The position numbers were made by a program, and so were the translations under genes. The notes below the pieces were generated by a model. It searched no databases and was not told the origin of the DNA. It saw nothing but the letters and a program-made list of their open reading frames with translations. A DNA stretch of 64,000 bases from Trochalopteron elliotii. Its lineage: Eukaryota; Chordata; Aves; Passeriformes; Leiothrichidae. Below, one piece after another: positions 52,408-64,000 of this stretch; positions within the stretch are counted from its first letter, which is position 1; each line of letters opens with the position of its first letter. The stretch is from assembly GCA_024734555.1 (NCBI GenBank), contig JANPWX010000252.1, forward strand, positions 124,001 through 188,000. Direction: 5' to 3'.

Positions 52408-53478
52408 GTGAGAAAATGGAAGAGCAGGAGCATCCTTTGGGACAAAAGAGTGGAAAAAGAGACTGGACAAAGATCACTAGAGAGGATGAGGGCCAGGGGT
52501 GGGACGTTGCAGGGCCCCACTCTGGGAATTTGCCATCAGGGTGGAGGTTTCACACCTCTGTGCTCAAGTCAGCTTTCAAATTCAACCAAGCCAGGAAACA
52601 ACTCAGCCCTAGCCCTGTGCAGTGAGAGCTGTGCATGCACAGGGATATTGCCTGGTGGAAAACAGCACTTGGGGTTGCAGTAGAGAGAGAAGCTCATGAT
52701 TTTGGGGAGGGTAATGGCAGGAGAGGAGGGAGGCCCACGCTGGTGTGTGTACAGGCAAGGTGTTGCAAAATGGTAGTTGTGTCAGCAGCTGGCCAAGCCA
52801 CGTGGATGCAGTGAGGCAGAACTTGTTGCCTTTAGCCTCATTCTAGGGAGCCAGATTGGGTAAAGCAAATTTATTAACCCAGGATTTAATTTTTAATTTC
52901 TCCTGGAGGAGAAAATTCAGAGCTCATCTTGTTCTTTTCTCCCCCCCACTCCACCTCTACTCTTGCCATGCCTGAAAGGAAAAGTAACCAGCTGAGGTTT
53001 AAGGTCAAACACTGATGCAATGGCAGTGCAGGGTGAAATAACCAGTTGCAAACCCTGCCTGGGAGCGTGGAAGATTTGCTGGTGCCATGCTGAGGGACAA
53101 AGCTGCCACTCGTGCCTGAGCTGTGGCTTCCCAGGCACTGTCCCACCCTTTTAGCCTCTGGTGTGGGCACTGCCCTCAGTGTTACTGCCTCAGCAGCCAG
53201 AAGTGCTGAGCCAGAAGCTGCCTGTTCAGGAAGGGTTCCCATCCCTCTCCCAGAGAAATCAGGGTTGTGTAAGGAGGGTTGGAACCTTGCTGGGGCACGG
53301 GGGAAAGGGAAGTTGTTATGGGATAAGTGCATGCAAGGCAGGATCCTGTGGGAAATGAGAGGGTGACAGCCAGGTTTCTCTCTGCTGGCTGGGGAGCAGA
53401 TCATTCACCTGCTGATTGCTTTTATTCTCAATCTGCTCGTCGTTCATGGTGTTTGACCTGGTGTCAGTTGCTGTTACC
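52408..53478. other. Intergenic, no gene recognised
   Basis: Unique sequence. The minus-strand open frame at 52886-53404 (172 codons) has no recognisable domain and no ERV similarity that I can see. Confidence 0.45.
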
Positions 53479-54222
53479 TCTCGGGTTTTTTGGGTTTTCT
53501 TTCTTACCTGAGATTTCAGGTTGGTGGTTCGGCTGTTGGTGGTGGCTCGGGCTGGTTCTTTTTCTGCTCTCTGTCCCTCTGAAGCCTTGGAGCTCGGCAC
53601 ACGAATGAAGAGGAGTCTCAGGGTCTTGTTTCTTGGTTACTTGCGTGTTTATTATTTCTTATCTTACAAATTTCTCCGTGCTCAGCCGAGATGTTCACAG
53701 CAGCTCGGACACAGGCGACTGCCCCCGTGATGGGAGGTCGCTGCCTTTTTATACAGATAATTACATGTCTGTTATTTACAATTCTGTGCCAATGCCTATT
53801 ATCTATACTAAAAAGGTCATTTCTGCTTTGACCCAATCTTCTCTCAACTACTTTGTGCCCACGTCACATCAGAAGACGGATGCCAAGGGAGAACAAGAAG
53901 GACCCAGGGGACCGCCCTAAAATCTCCATCTTGTCCCCTATTCACCTCCATTCTAAAAATCCCAGAACTACAAAATTCTTCACCCTGTGCAGTGCTAAAC
54001 TACTGTTTTCACACCTTTGTGACTTGTAATTCTTCTCTCAATGTTAGAAACTTTTTCCATGGACTAAAATCAAAGCCTGTGTCTTCCTGGGCTCTGTGCC
54101 AGGCAACCCCCCTGGACAGACCCCCCTGTCCAGGATTCAAACTCTCTTTCTTGGGTCCCAGGCCTCTCTGCCGAGGTCTGTGACCATCCAGGGCAACCAA
54201 AGGAATGCCCTGGACTCCAACA
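53479..54222 (-). mobile_element. ERVK-like LTR with adjoining leader
   Basis: On the minus strand it begins TGTTGGAGTCCAGGGCATTC at 54222, has a TATA box (TATAAAAAGG, plus-strand 53744-53753) and AATAAA (53648-53653). Beyond U5 is a strong splice-donor-like CTCAG/GTAAGAAAG at 53503-53512. The heptamer GTTACCT occurs at 53473-53479 and 54223-54229, consistent with a target duplication, but the implied left end lacks the usual CA, so that boundary is uncertain. It may be a solo LTR or an LTR with a little leader. Confidence 0.75.
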
Positions 54223-57200
54223 GTTACCTGTTCATATATCCACGTTCTTGTGTCCAGCAGCTCCCTGTGCCATCACTAACAGCTGCTGGAAGTGTCAGTC
54301 TTGTTTTTCAAAACTAGATTCTTCCCCCTGGGTTCAGTTTCTCCTGGACATGTGTACAAATGTGCCCTCTACACACACCTGGACTGGGTGGCTGTGAAGA
54401 AACTCTCACAAAGTTCCTCACAAGTCAAGCATAAAAAACCTTCAATTATAAAAGGGAAAACCGAGGTGATATGATGTGAGGGTCTGTAACAAACCCCTAC
54501 AGTATGGAAAAGGAAGCATGGTGATTTAAAATAAAATAAAAATCCCTATCATGACTGTCTGGGGGTGAGACCATGTGATGAACGGACACCTCACTGTCCC
54601 AAAGGTCAAAAGAAAAAGGTCAGCAGGAGAAGGAGTTGTGTGGCCAGCTTCCTCCAACATGGGAGAGACAGCTCATCTCAGAAATGGGAGGCAGCTAATA
54701 ATGGACTGGCTATTTCAGGATCCTTCCTGGTTAATAGAAATGGATTGAACAATCCAAAGCTGGGAGTGAATGAAGTGATCATAAAAGCCAGGTCACCACA
54801 ATAAGACTCGTGGATTTCAGGAAAGGTATGGAGCTGGTTGACTGTTATCTGGGACAAAAGTCTGAAGGGTAAAGGATGACTGGCATCAAGATACTGCCTA
54901 CAAAACGTGCTGGTAAACTTTCCTGATGCAGCAGCCAGCTGGAAAGCTTTGTCTGGAATGCCCTGCAGTCCCTGGAGAGGAGTTTGGTACAGACAGACAC
55001 AACCCTGCTTCAGATGTGGCACAAACTCAAGTGTGGGGAGCAGTTCCTTGGCAGCAGCAGACCAGAAGGACCCAGCTGTGAACAGGGCACAGAGGATGTC
55101 CAGTGGCAAATTTGGCCTTCAGCAAGAATGGCCAAACTCTAAACAGACTTGTGCTACGTTATGGGCTGTCTGGATTTGTTTGTGTTTTGGGATTCCAGCA
55201 CGTTGTACCTCGAGTGTTTCGCGTCCGCAGGAATGTGAACGGCATGAAAATCAAGATTAGGGTGATTGATATGATGCTGTTTGTTTTCTAACCTGGTTCC
55301 AAAAGGTTATTCCGCTTTGTAGTGTGCTCTGGGTTATAAATGGAGTATCCTGATGTCTGGGTCTGCTCTGAAACGTGCACAGGGAAGCCAAAGGTTCACA
55401 GTGCCCTGAGCTGTGCTGACACGTTGGCCCTCCTGCAGTCTGGGGAGACAAGGGATGTAGCTCTTGCTACAATAATATTAATAATAACACTGGTGAAGAA
55501 CAAGAGATCTGAAAGAAATCTCATGTAATTACCAGAGCCCTGTGATTCAGCCAGCTTTGTTGTCTTGCAGCCTTCTTGCACACTGAATATGTTCTGTTAG
55601 CTACTGCTAGAGGTTCCCTTTACTGTTACAAAGCTGGAGCAAGAAGAGAAATATGTGCCATGTCCAGCTTTTCCTGTTCAGGGAGTAATTTTTTCCATGA
55701 CGTCTAATCTTTTTCTTTTGCTGAACTGTCAGCAAAGCCAGACCACTTTGGCTTGGCATTTCGCCCACATCCACCTACATATTTTTGTTAACAGCAAACA
55801 AACTAATTAAATGCCTTTATCTTATGAGGCATTCCTTTCTCTCAGGTAGTTACTGATTAAAAAAAATAAATAAAACTTCTCACTATTTTGAGAAAACAAG
55901 AGATGAGTCAGTAGCCTGGTTTATTATTAAATAAGACGCCAGGATCAAAAAAAAAAAAAAAAAAAAAAAAGAGCAGGGTGGAAAAAAATGTTAGTGCTGT
56001 CATATTGTGTTTGTGGTCAGTGAAAAAAGACTGTTTTCACTCCAGTGAGCATTTCCAATATCCATTAAAATTCATGAGCAATACATTTGCACATGAAGGT
56101 GGACAGGGGTACATAAAAGAGGCACAGGTACCTCTCATGTGACAGATTATTGTAATAAAATGTAAATTTTATAAACTGAAGTTCGTATTGCTTCATGTTC
56201 AATAGCCCTTTCAGTAATGCCAGCTGGAAGTAGAAAGGCAATTGTTCAGAATCAACAGAGGTTCTCCAGCTCCAATAGATAACAATGACCTTAAAAAGAA
56301 GCCAAATCTTCAATTAGTAACTTTAAAAAGAAGATGCACATTTTTAAAGTGAATTAATTGGGAATGGAAAAGTTCAGACAGGTCACCTAAGCCAACAACT
56401 GCTATTGGGGGAATGGGGTATGGGGGGATGGCAGGATGTGATATCTGGAATTTGTATCTCCCAAGCAATTCCCATGATGATTTGGATAAATTCCCTGGAT
56501 ATATCGTGTCCAGTGGGTGTCAGGACACATCTGTGCTGCAGAACAGCACAGGATAGGGAGCAGGAGAAGGGACACAGAGCCTGGCTGAGTGATGCCATGA
56601 GAGCAGTGGGCTGGTCCTGAAATGGTTTCTCGTGGCAGGACTGAGCAGCAAAACTGGTGCTGGTAAGGGCAGGTGGCTCTGGTGTTAACCTGAGCTGATC
56701 CCTGTGGACCTTCTGGGCCTGAGAAAAGAGGTGCCACTGTGTGAGCACTGACAGCAGCACCCTGACCAACCCAAGGCACCAGCCAGGCAGCGAGTGCTGA
56801 GCATGCTGATAATCTCTTGCCAGGACAGCAGCCACTGTAATGCTCTAAGCTAAAGTGAAAACAACAATAAAGAGGTTCTTCAGTTGTCTCCTTCCCTAAT
56901 ATTAAGCCCGGTTCTAGGCTTGCCTGTGTTTGTCTGGAGAACAATTTGTGCCCCAAGACAAACCAGGAGACGCTTGCTGCTATTACCAGCAGCCCTCATT
57001 CTACCTTGGGAGGTGTTGCAAAATGTGTAAATCAGCTTAGCTTTTCATCCCTGGGTTTTCTTAATCAGGGCTTCAACTCCAGCCTTTGATGCAGGCTTTA
57101 CTCACAACAGACCTATTAAGTTATTTGCTCCTGCTATTGTATATCCAGGAGATCCACACATGCCCCACAGTCACACAGAAGCCATCCAGACTGACACCAG

Positions 57201-60069
57201 TGTTTATGCAAATCTCCAGGATTTATCGTTTGGTGTAGACTTTTGGGATAAAGTGCCAACCCCCTATTTAAAACCTACCTTGCCATGGAGTAGCATCCCA
57301 GCCCCAGAAGAAAAAAAACAAAAGAAAAAAAAAAGCAGGAGCTATTGGCTTCCAGTGGCACCATCTCTAATCCCAGCCTCCCAGCCCTGAATGATTCAGA
57401 AGCAGGCTGAGGTCTCCCATGCATTGTTTTGATCTCTAATCTCCTCCTCCTCTGATATGCAACAGAAGGCTGCTGTTTGCCAAGGGGTGATCAGGAGACA
57501 CCAGATGCTGGAGGTTTGGTGGCACTGGGCAAAGTGGAGTCAGTGTGGCCTGAAAAAGGGGCTGGGGAGGCCCCATGGGTGGAACTGGTGGTGAGTTTGG
57601 CCAGACAGTGATGGTGAGGAGGGCTAAATAACCCTGACACCAGCTCCCACCCTGCCTTCCCACTTGGCCAATTACAGCAGGAAAACAGGCTCTGCCAACC
57701 CAAGCATTAAGTGTGTGCCTGTAGACACAGATGTGGGAGTCCCTGCCTCATCCCAAAATAGCCCAAAACTCATTGGCTTGTTTTAATGCCAGCCCTGCTC
57801 CTGCTTGTGAGCTCTGTGGATCACTTGGGTTCCACCAGCCCTGCTGTTCCTAATCTTGGCCCTTGTCTTAGCACAGGACCTCTGGGAGCTCATCCTTATG
57901 GAAAACACTAATCCCTCCAGGATGCTGAGCAGGCTCTCATCCCAGGCTCCTGGATTTACCTCATGGTAAAACAGGAAAATCCTCAGCTGCTGCTGAGTGA
58001 AGCCCTGAGCTTTCTGGGGCGTTTCCATTGCCTTTGGGCTTAGATTAGCACTGGTGCCACATGGGTGGGGGGTTGAGGCTCTTGTGTCTGAGGGACCATG
58101 TGGAAAACTAAGGGACTAAGGAGTTGCACGGATCAATTAATTGTCTGTGTGCCTGTAAGGGCAAATAAGCAAAAATGGGGGTGTCATCCTGAGGGAAAAC
58201 AGTGATTTGTGGTTTGTTCAAGTGTGTTTTGAAAAAAAAAACCAAAAAAAACCCCAAAACAAAAACCATGACAGAAAGCAGGATGATCAGGGGTTGGTTT
58301 GTCACAGGCTGAAGATCTCTTGGCCTTTATGTCCTGTTCTGCTGTGTCCTGATGGACATTTAAAAATAGGATGGCTGTGGGTGAAGAATCCTCATTCATT
58401 TTGTGCCAACTCAGGGCTTGTAAGCAAGGATATCACCCCATCATTAGGGCTCAGGCTGTTCACAAAACTGTAATTTCTGTTCGGTTCTTGTAGTCCTGTA
58501 AAACTGAAGAGTCAGCATCACCTGGGGCAGAAGGGTCAAAATTCACTTAGGTCCAGCTCAACATCACTGGATTAGTGTTGAGAGCAGAAGCTGAAGAGTT
58601 TGATATAACATGAGCATCTGCAGGGCCTGTCTGGCTAAGATAAGGGCTGATTAATGTGGAGGCAAATAGTCTTTGAATGGCTCAAAGGCAGATGAGATTT
58701 TACTGTGAGGCTAAAACAGGCCAGTGCCTCCTGGTGTAATCCAGCACTGATTATTCTGGGCCAGATTGAACTCATTGTGTATATGTATGTATATATATGG
58801 TCTGTATACTGAACAGGTATTTTGGTTTGCACCCATGAACAGAAAACTACAGTGTAAAAGCAGAGATGGTTGTGGTCCAGGCCTAAGACAAGGGGCAAGA
58901 TGGGTGTTAGATCTCAGAAAAGTTGTTTTCCTCATTGTGAGGAGAAGTGAGTGGCAAACTTGGCTGATCACTGGTGCCAGGAATGCTGAATCAGATACCT
59001 TTGTTTAGGACAAATGGATGTTAAATGTTCCTGGAAGAAGTTACTTGTTCCCATGATGACCATTGGCTTGCAATCATCTTCCAGGTAACACTGCTCACCT
59101 TATTTCTTTGGATCACAAAGGAAGCTTTTAGGAGGTTGTCACAGCCCCCCTATAGCCCACCCCCAACCCCCAAAATGTTGCCATGCAAACCCAACACACC
59201 CCAAAGATCACCTCCAGCTCTGAGCCTTCCCAACACCCAGGAATCCTCAGCCAGTATTCCAACCTTTCAGAAACTTCCTCCGTGCCTCAGTTTCACAGGT
59301 TATCTTTTGTGAAGGCAGAACCCTAACACAGGAGTCTAAAGAAGCACTGTTACCTCAGGGTGGATTACATGATTACCCCCAGAGACAGCAGCACTTACTG
59401 GAGGTCTTCAGTCCCTGCTAAAAGCAGAATGTTAGGCTCAGCTCTTTGGTTCCTTCTGGGCTTGTGCCCATAGGCATAACCCAACCCAGTGCTAACCCAG
59501 GAGCCTGGGCAGTTCAACACAAACTGTTGGACAATCAGCTTTGCCAGCAATGTCTCACAAGCAGCAGTCACCCCAGGAGGACCCATCAGAGGAGATCCCT
59601 GGCTCTGCTACTCCTGCACTCCTCTGCCTCCCTCTAAAGTCAGGCATGAGCCCAGTGCTCCATCTCCTACACCAAAAACCCTCTTGTAGCTCCCTGAGGT
59701 GTGTCCCAGGAGCTTCTCACTGCTGGCCTTTCCTGTGGCTGTTTAACAACAAAGTGGAGACAACCTGGGTAGGATTTGGCTTTCCTTCCTTCCTCTGGCC
59801 AGGCCAGTTCTCCTGGGCCCACCTGGGCTGTCTGCTCTCCATCTCTGGTCAGTGCAGGGCACTCAGCTCACGCAGAGGAACAGCCCCATGAGTGAGAAAG
59901 GTCAGATGAACAAATACACTGAGTTTTCCTCATTTTCTCTCCACTGGTTGCTGAGGGAGCTTTGGCACACTTTGGCACACTTGCAGGGACACCCATAGCT
60001 GGGTGTGCTGCATTCCATGTGGCTGTGAAAATTTATATTTAATGAACAACCTAAGCAACTGTGATTGAG
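54223..60069. other. Intergenic, no gene recognised
   Basis: Unique sequence with a 24-A run at 55947-55970. Open frames on either strand, such as 54678-55109 (minus) and 56402-56956 (minus, 184 codons), have no recognisable features. Confidence 0.45.
55947..55970. repeat. Poly-A tract
   Basis: 24 consecutive A. I see no retrocopy upstream of it. Confidence 0.95.
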
Positions 60070-60353
60070 TGACACTGTAGTACACCACAATGACACAAAG
60101 ACTCCAACACCAGAAGGCTGAAAATGACTCCTTTATTGTCAGGAAGTGTTTCCCCTTTTATACTACTTTACACAGACCAATTTGACTGGTGACAAGAAGA
60201 CAAACCTCTTCAATCACATTGGTCAGACCAGAGGGACATCAAGAAGAAGTCCCTCCTAGGGTAAATATGTAAACATTTTTGCCATTATCAAAACATGCCT
60301 CTTGTTTACAGAAAATTCCCTGAGAAAGGAATTTCAGAAACCAAAACATGTCA
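60070..60353 (-). mobile_element. Probable solo LTR
   Basis: The minus strand carries a TATA box (TATAAAAGGGG, plus-strand 60152-60162) followed about 20 bases later by AATAAA (60132-60137), the compact U3-R layout of an avian LTR. The ends I chose are TGACATGT and ACAGTGTCA on the minus strand, a weak inverted pair. No target duplication is clear, and the upstream end may lie further right, up to about 60.5 kb. Confidence 0.55.
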
Positions 60354-63300
60354 GGCACTAACCAGGGCTACAATTGAATGTTGCTGAGTAGCCCTATTCA
60401 CCCTGGTTTGATAGTCTCTGGGTTGGTCAGGTATTTCTAGCCCTTGCAAATTTTGGTCCTCTGTGGGTGCTCTCAATAATTAATTGGTAAGAATGTTACC
60501 TGCTGTGGTCAGAGTACAGTCCCTGAGTTGGGATGTGTGGGAGGAGACCCTGCACTGCTGCCTGGTACTGCTGTGGGACGACTCTGAGCCCTTGGTGATG
60601 CTTAGACTATTGGTGCCATGGATTTCAGCTCCAAGGATGCTGTGCTGAGGCTGAGCCCTTCCCTGGAATCCCTGTCACTTCTGGAGCAGCCTCTGAGACC
60701 ACACATCCCTGTTCATCCAGCATGTTCTGAGCAGGAATGGATGGTAAGAGGAGACCAGGGAGAGATGCAGCAGTCAGAGGAAAACAAAGTCAACCCACAG
60801 CCTCCTTTTTGCCAGGAGCTGCCAGAAAAACACCTGGTGGAGGGCTGATTTCAGCTGTTACCTGACACCAGGTGATATCATGGTGCTGTCTTGGGGTGGG
60901 GTCTGCAGAGAGCAACTTCGGTACAGGAACATTAAAGTTGTAACGGCTGGTTCAAACAATGGCAGTCAAGGGAAATAAAACAGGAGGATAAGACAGTAAT
61001 TGTCATAATTAGGCAGGAGGGGAAAACTGAATAGGCTGTGTTGGAGGCAGAAAAGCGCTGCTGGGTTACCTGCTGCAGGTGTTGAGCTGTAATGGCAAAG
61101 TCTCAAAAGGAAAAATTAAGAGTTGTGTAATTAATACCCTATGAATAATGCAAATAGGTGACCTCACAAGTAGTTGTATAACTGATTTTGTTACAGGGAC
61201 GCTGCATGATTCCACAATGTGCTTTTCGTTTCCAGCTCTCTTCTTGATGTTCTTCCTCCACATTTCTTTTGCAGGAGCTGGCTTTCTTCTCACTGAATTC
61301 CTAAGTTTGCCGTGCCTGTCCCCATTTTGCTGCTGCTAGAGAGAGATTCTTAACAACTCAGCTAAGATAGGAGGAAGTGAGAGGTGGATCCCTGGGGACC
61401 ACCATTGTTGGTGTCAGAGAGAGAGGAAAAAAAAAACCCTGTAGTGACTGTGCAGGGTAACTGGCTGAGTTACAAAGGATGTTGGCAGCTGTACTCCCAC
61501 AAAACACTGAAACAGCTTCTCCAGGGAAGCAGACACCTCCAGCCTCTGGAGATCACAGTGCAGACTTGCAGGATACAGAGGAGAAAATCTCCACTGGAGA
61601 GGGCTGAAATACATGGGCTGTTCATTTCCTTCCCTGCCCCCCTGCCCTGTGAGTCACTGAGGATCCACCTTTCAGCTCTGCATGCAGGAATTCGACACGA
61701 CTCAAAGGGCAGTGCCCAGGAGAGGGGCAGGAGATGAAGAGAGGCTTAAGCACCTTTCCAGTGGCAGCTGGCACAGGGAGGAATGGAAGGGCAGGCTGGA
61801 TGGACCCTTGGCACGTGTGGTGGCTGCAGGCTGCTGGGAGGTCCAGCTGGGTCACCCTGCAGTGACAACACCCCTTCAAGGGACACCAAATGTGGGCTTC
61901 TAGGAGCTGGCTTAAGGTCTGGTGGGTCTGGCTAAGACTGAGTTGAAAGAAAGACAGGACAGGTACATTTGCAGCTTAATTACCTTTTTCAGACAACAGA
62001 TCAACATTTAATGTAGCCTAGGCACAAAGCAGGCACTAGATTGGAGCAGCCATTCCTTGGAGAGCCTCATAACTTCTTATTTGCATGTATGCTAGAAAAC
62101 ACCTCACCCAGATGTATTTCTGGTGAGGAAATCTTCCTGTCCTGGGTTCTCTTAATGGTTTGGTTGAAGGATGGGATGTCAAATAGCACTAAATTTAATC
62201 CATGGTTAGAGGATTATTTCTTGGCTCCTCAACAGCAACATATTCCATGGAAACCTGGTGATCTTATGTGTGTCACAATATAATATTTATATCCTCATTA
62301 GGTATTAATCATGTCACAACTCGTATCTGCAGCCAAACTCTGCTGGCATCAGATGTGCTTGTACTGACATCTTAACTTCCCTGCTGTTGGCCAAATTCTT
62401 TTTGGGCAAAGCTGGAAGATTGGATTCGTTGTTCAGGAAGAGCTTTAAGGTGTAGGAATGCATTTCCCACACCCAGCAAGTGTTTTCCATATGAAGGAAA
62501 GTTTAAGGCTCACCCCCTTGCATTTCTTACAAGGTCAAGAACCCAGAAACTTTGATACCCTTCTGACAGTGATTGGCTCAGGGCCAAGAGAGAAGCATCT
62601 ATTGAACCTTTTTGCTGTTCTTCAAATCCTGTACCTCTCCCTATTGGCAGCAAGAAAAATCTGTCCCTCCTAAAACATTCAGTATTTAAGGAAGGAGAAC
62701 AAAGGAAGTGAGAGGCTTTTTGGAGTGTTTCTAGCAGGGTGTCAGAGGTTTTCTCAGACACCTGTGAACAGCTTTTCATTTGTTTTCTGTAACATTTGTT
62801 ATTTTGATATTTTTCATTTCTTAAACATTTTGCTTTACAAAACACCTGTGAAGAGCAGTCTGGCTGAAATTATTTTAAGCCAATCTGCAAGGGCTGGACC
62901 CTCAGAGATTGATACATTTACAGGTGGTTCACAACACTCTGGCCAGGTGATAACCTGTGTCATTAAGGCATTAAAAGCACTGGAGGGGGAGCCAAACCCA
63001 AAATCTGAGACTGGCTGTGGCCTTCTGGCAGGTTTCTCCAGCAGCACCAATGATTTCCCTCTTCCATTTCACTCAACTCTCATGGAGTTGGGGAGCAGCA
63101 GAGCTGCCCCCAAAGCCCCAGCATCTCTCAAGAGCTGGGCTGTGCCTCTCCCAAAACAGACTTGTCAAGAATTTAAACTTTGTGTGAAGCTGAGGTGCTG
63201 AGACTCATTCTCCCTGCAGGACACCCATGTTGGCTCAGCAGTGAATCTCCTCTGCTCCTCACTCTCTGCTGGCACAGGATATCTGATCAAGGAAGATAAT

Positions 63301-63794
63301 TGAAGCCTCTCAGGAGGCCTTCGAGGAAGCCATAATCCTCTGGCACGACAGCATGGCTGGTGAGGAGTGGCCAGGGCTTGGCACAGAGCCCCTGGCACTC
63401 ACCAGGTGTAGAAAAGGGGCAAAGGGACATTTTTAGCTGAGATATATAAACCTAACTTTGCTGGGAACCTTCATCCACTTGGCTGGAAGTTTTTGCCCCT
63501 TTGCATCTTGGTCTCTGGTGAATTTTGTTCATCTGGGATATATTCAGGGCCTTAGAGTAAACCTGGGGAAACAAACAGAGCTTGGGAAAACAGCAGCAGG
63601 GCAAGGAAGAGGCTTGATAGAAAGCAATGTAGCTCTGCAACTGCCAACTCTGCGTGTGCACATGGATATCTGCAATGGATGTAAGAAATACTTGGTAAAT
63701 CCCTTCTTGGTGGGCCAAAGAATGACCCTTAGAGGAGCAACATTTATTAAAATATGATGAAGAAGGCAGCTGGGGGACAAGGGGAGGAGTCGTA
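60354..63794. other. Intergenic, no gene recognised
   Basis: Unique sequence. Open frames up to 158 codons (62725-63201) have no recognisable domain. Confidence 0.45.
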
Positions 63795-63905
63795 GAAATG
63801 GTTTGGGTTAGAAGGAACCTTAAAGATCATCCTGTTCCAACCCCATTGCCATGGGCAGGGACACCTTCCACTGGACTAGGTTGCTCAGATCCCCACCCAG
63901 CTTGG
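63795..63905 (-). mobile_element. CR1 LINE 3' end
   Basis: GAAATGGTTTGGGTTAGAAG, then GAACCTTAAAGATCATCCTG, CATGGGCAGGGACACCTTCC and ACTAGGTTGCTCAGATCCCC. Reverse complement of the CR1 tail, followed by unique sequence to the window end. Confidence 0.92.
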
Positions 63906-64000
63906 CACAAATAAACCACAATAAACCACTGCAAAGAGATGAGGACGAAAGTAAGTAAGCTACTTGCAGGTCCTATAGTTTCTGGTGATGCAGGAGCAGC

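Noticed and set aside
56402..56956. 184-codon minus-strand open frame
   Set aside because: No recognisable domain, overlapped by another long frame in a different phase, and no exon boundaries consistent with a gene.
45000..64000. RIPK4 exons expected in this direction
   Set aside because: No kinase or ankyrin-repeat peptide is visible in any frame; the gene probably lies beyond the window.

Overview
This is vertebrate nuclear DNA, almost certainly from a bird and probably a songbird. The evidence is many short, mostly 5'-truncated CR1 LINE pieces in both orientations, several retroviral LTRs of avian type, no bacterial-style gene packing, two assembly gaps (17632-17952 and 38412-38666), and one split gene with GT-AG introns. 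The species call is inference; no species-diagnostic sequence was tested.

The only gene I can support is the 5' part of TMPRSS2, a type II transmembrane serine protease, on the minus strand at the left end. In transcription order it has: a CpG-rich promoter and non-coding exon 1 (donor at 12244/12245); exon 2 (3086-3156, 71 bp, carrying the start codon and only five codons); exon 3 (2068-2266, most of the proline/tyrosine-rich cytoplasmic tail); exon 4 (1690-1773, the membrane anchor); and exon 5 (352-471, a complete LDL-receptor class A module with six cysteines). All junctions are GT-AG and the reading phases (0, 1, 1, 1) join without a break. The scavenger-receptor and protease exons lie to the left, outside the window.

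Intron 1 (3157-12244) holds a 1.47 kb antisense LTR followed by an 18-nt primer-binding site complementary to the 3' end of tRNA-Phe, a 126-bp AAAAT array, and a GC-rich minisatellite next to the promoter.

From about 12.6 kb to the right end, roughly 51 kb, I find no exon of any recognisable gene. In mammals and birds the next gene upstream of TMPRSS2 is expected to be RIPK4 (from memory), and its large ankyrin exon is not here. This stretch holds CR1 pieces (15.2, 26.2-26.5, 28.6-29.8, 34.1, 48.3, 52.0, 63.8 kb), LTRs (21.9, 25.5, 30.8, 53.5-54.2, 60.1 kb), simple repeats and unique sequence. A cluster of HNF1, HNF4 and GATA-like motifs at 14.29-14.65 kb, about 2 kb upstream of exon 1, is the best enhancer candidate.

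I found no CRISPR array, operon, tRNA or rRNA gene, and no clearly new biological system. The most useful observations are an open reading frame running from exon 1 through exon 2 into the TMPRSS2 start codon, the promoter-proximal minisatellite and GGGAA array, the orphan LTR with its tRNA-Phe site, and a 41-bp near-perfect hairpin at 49.8 kb.
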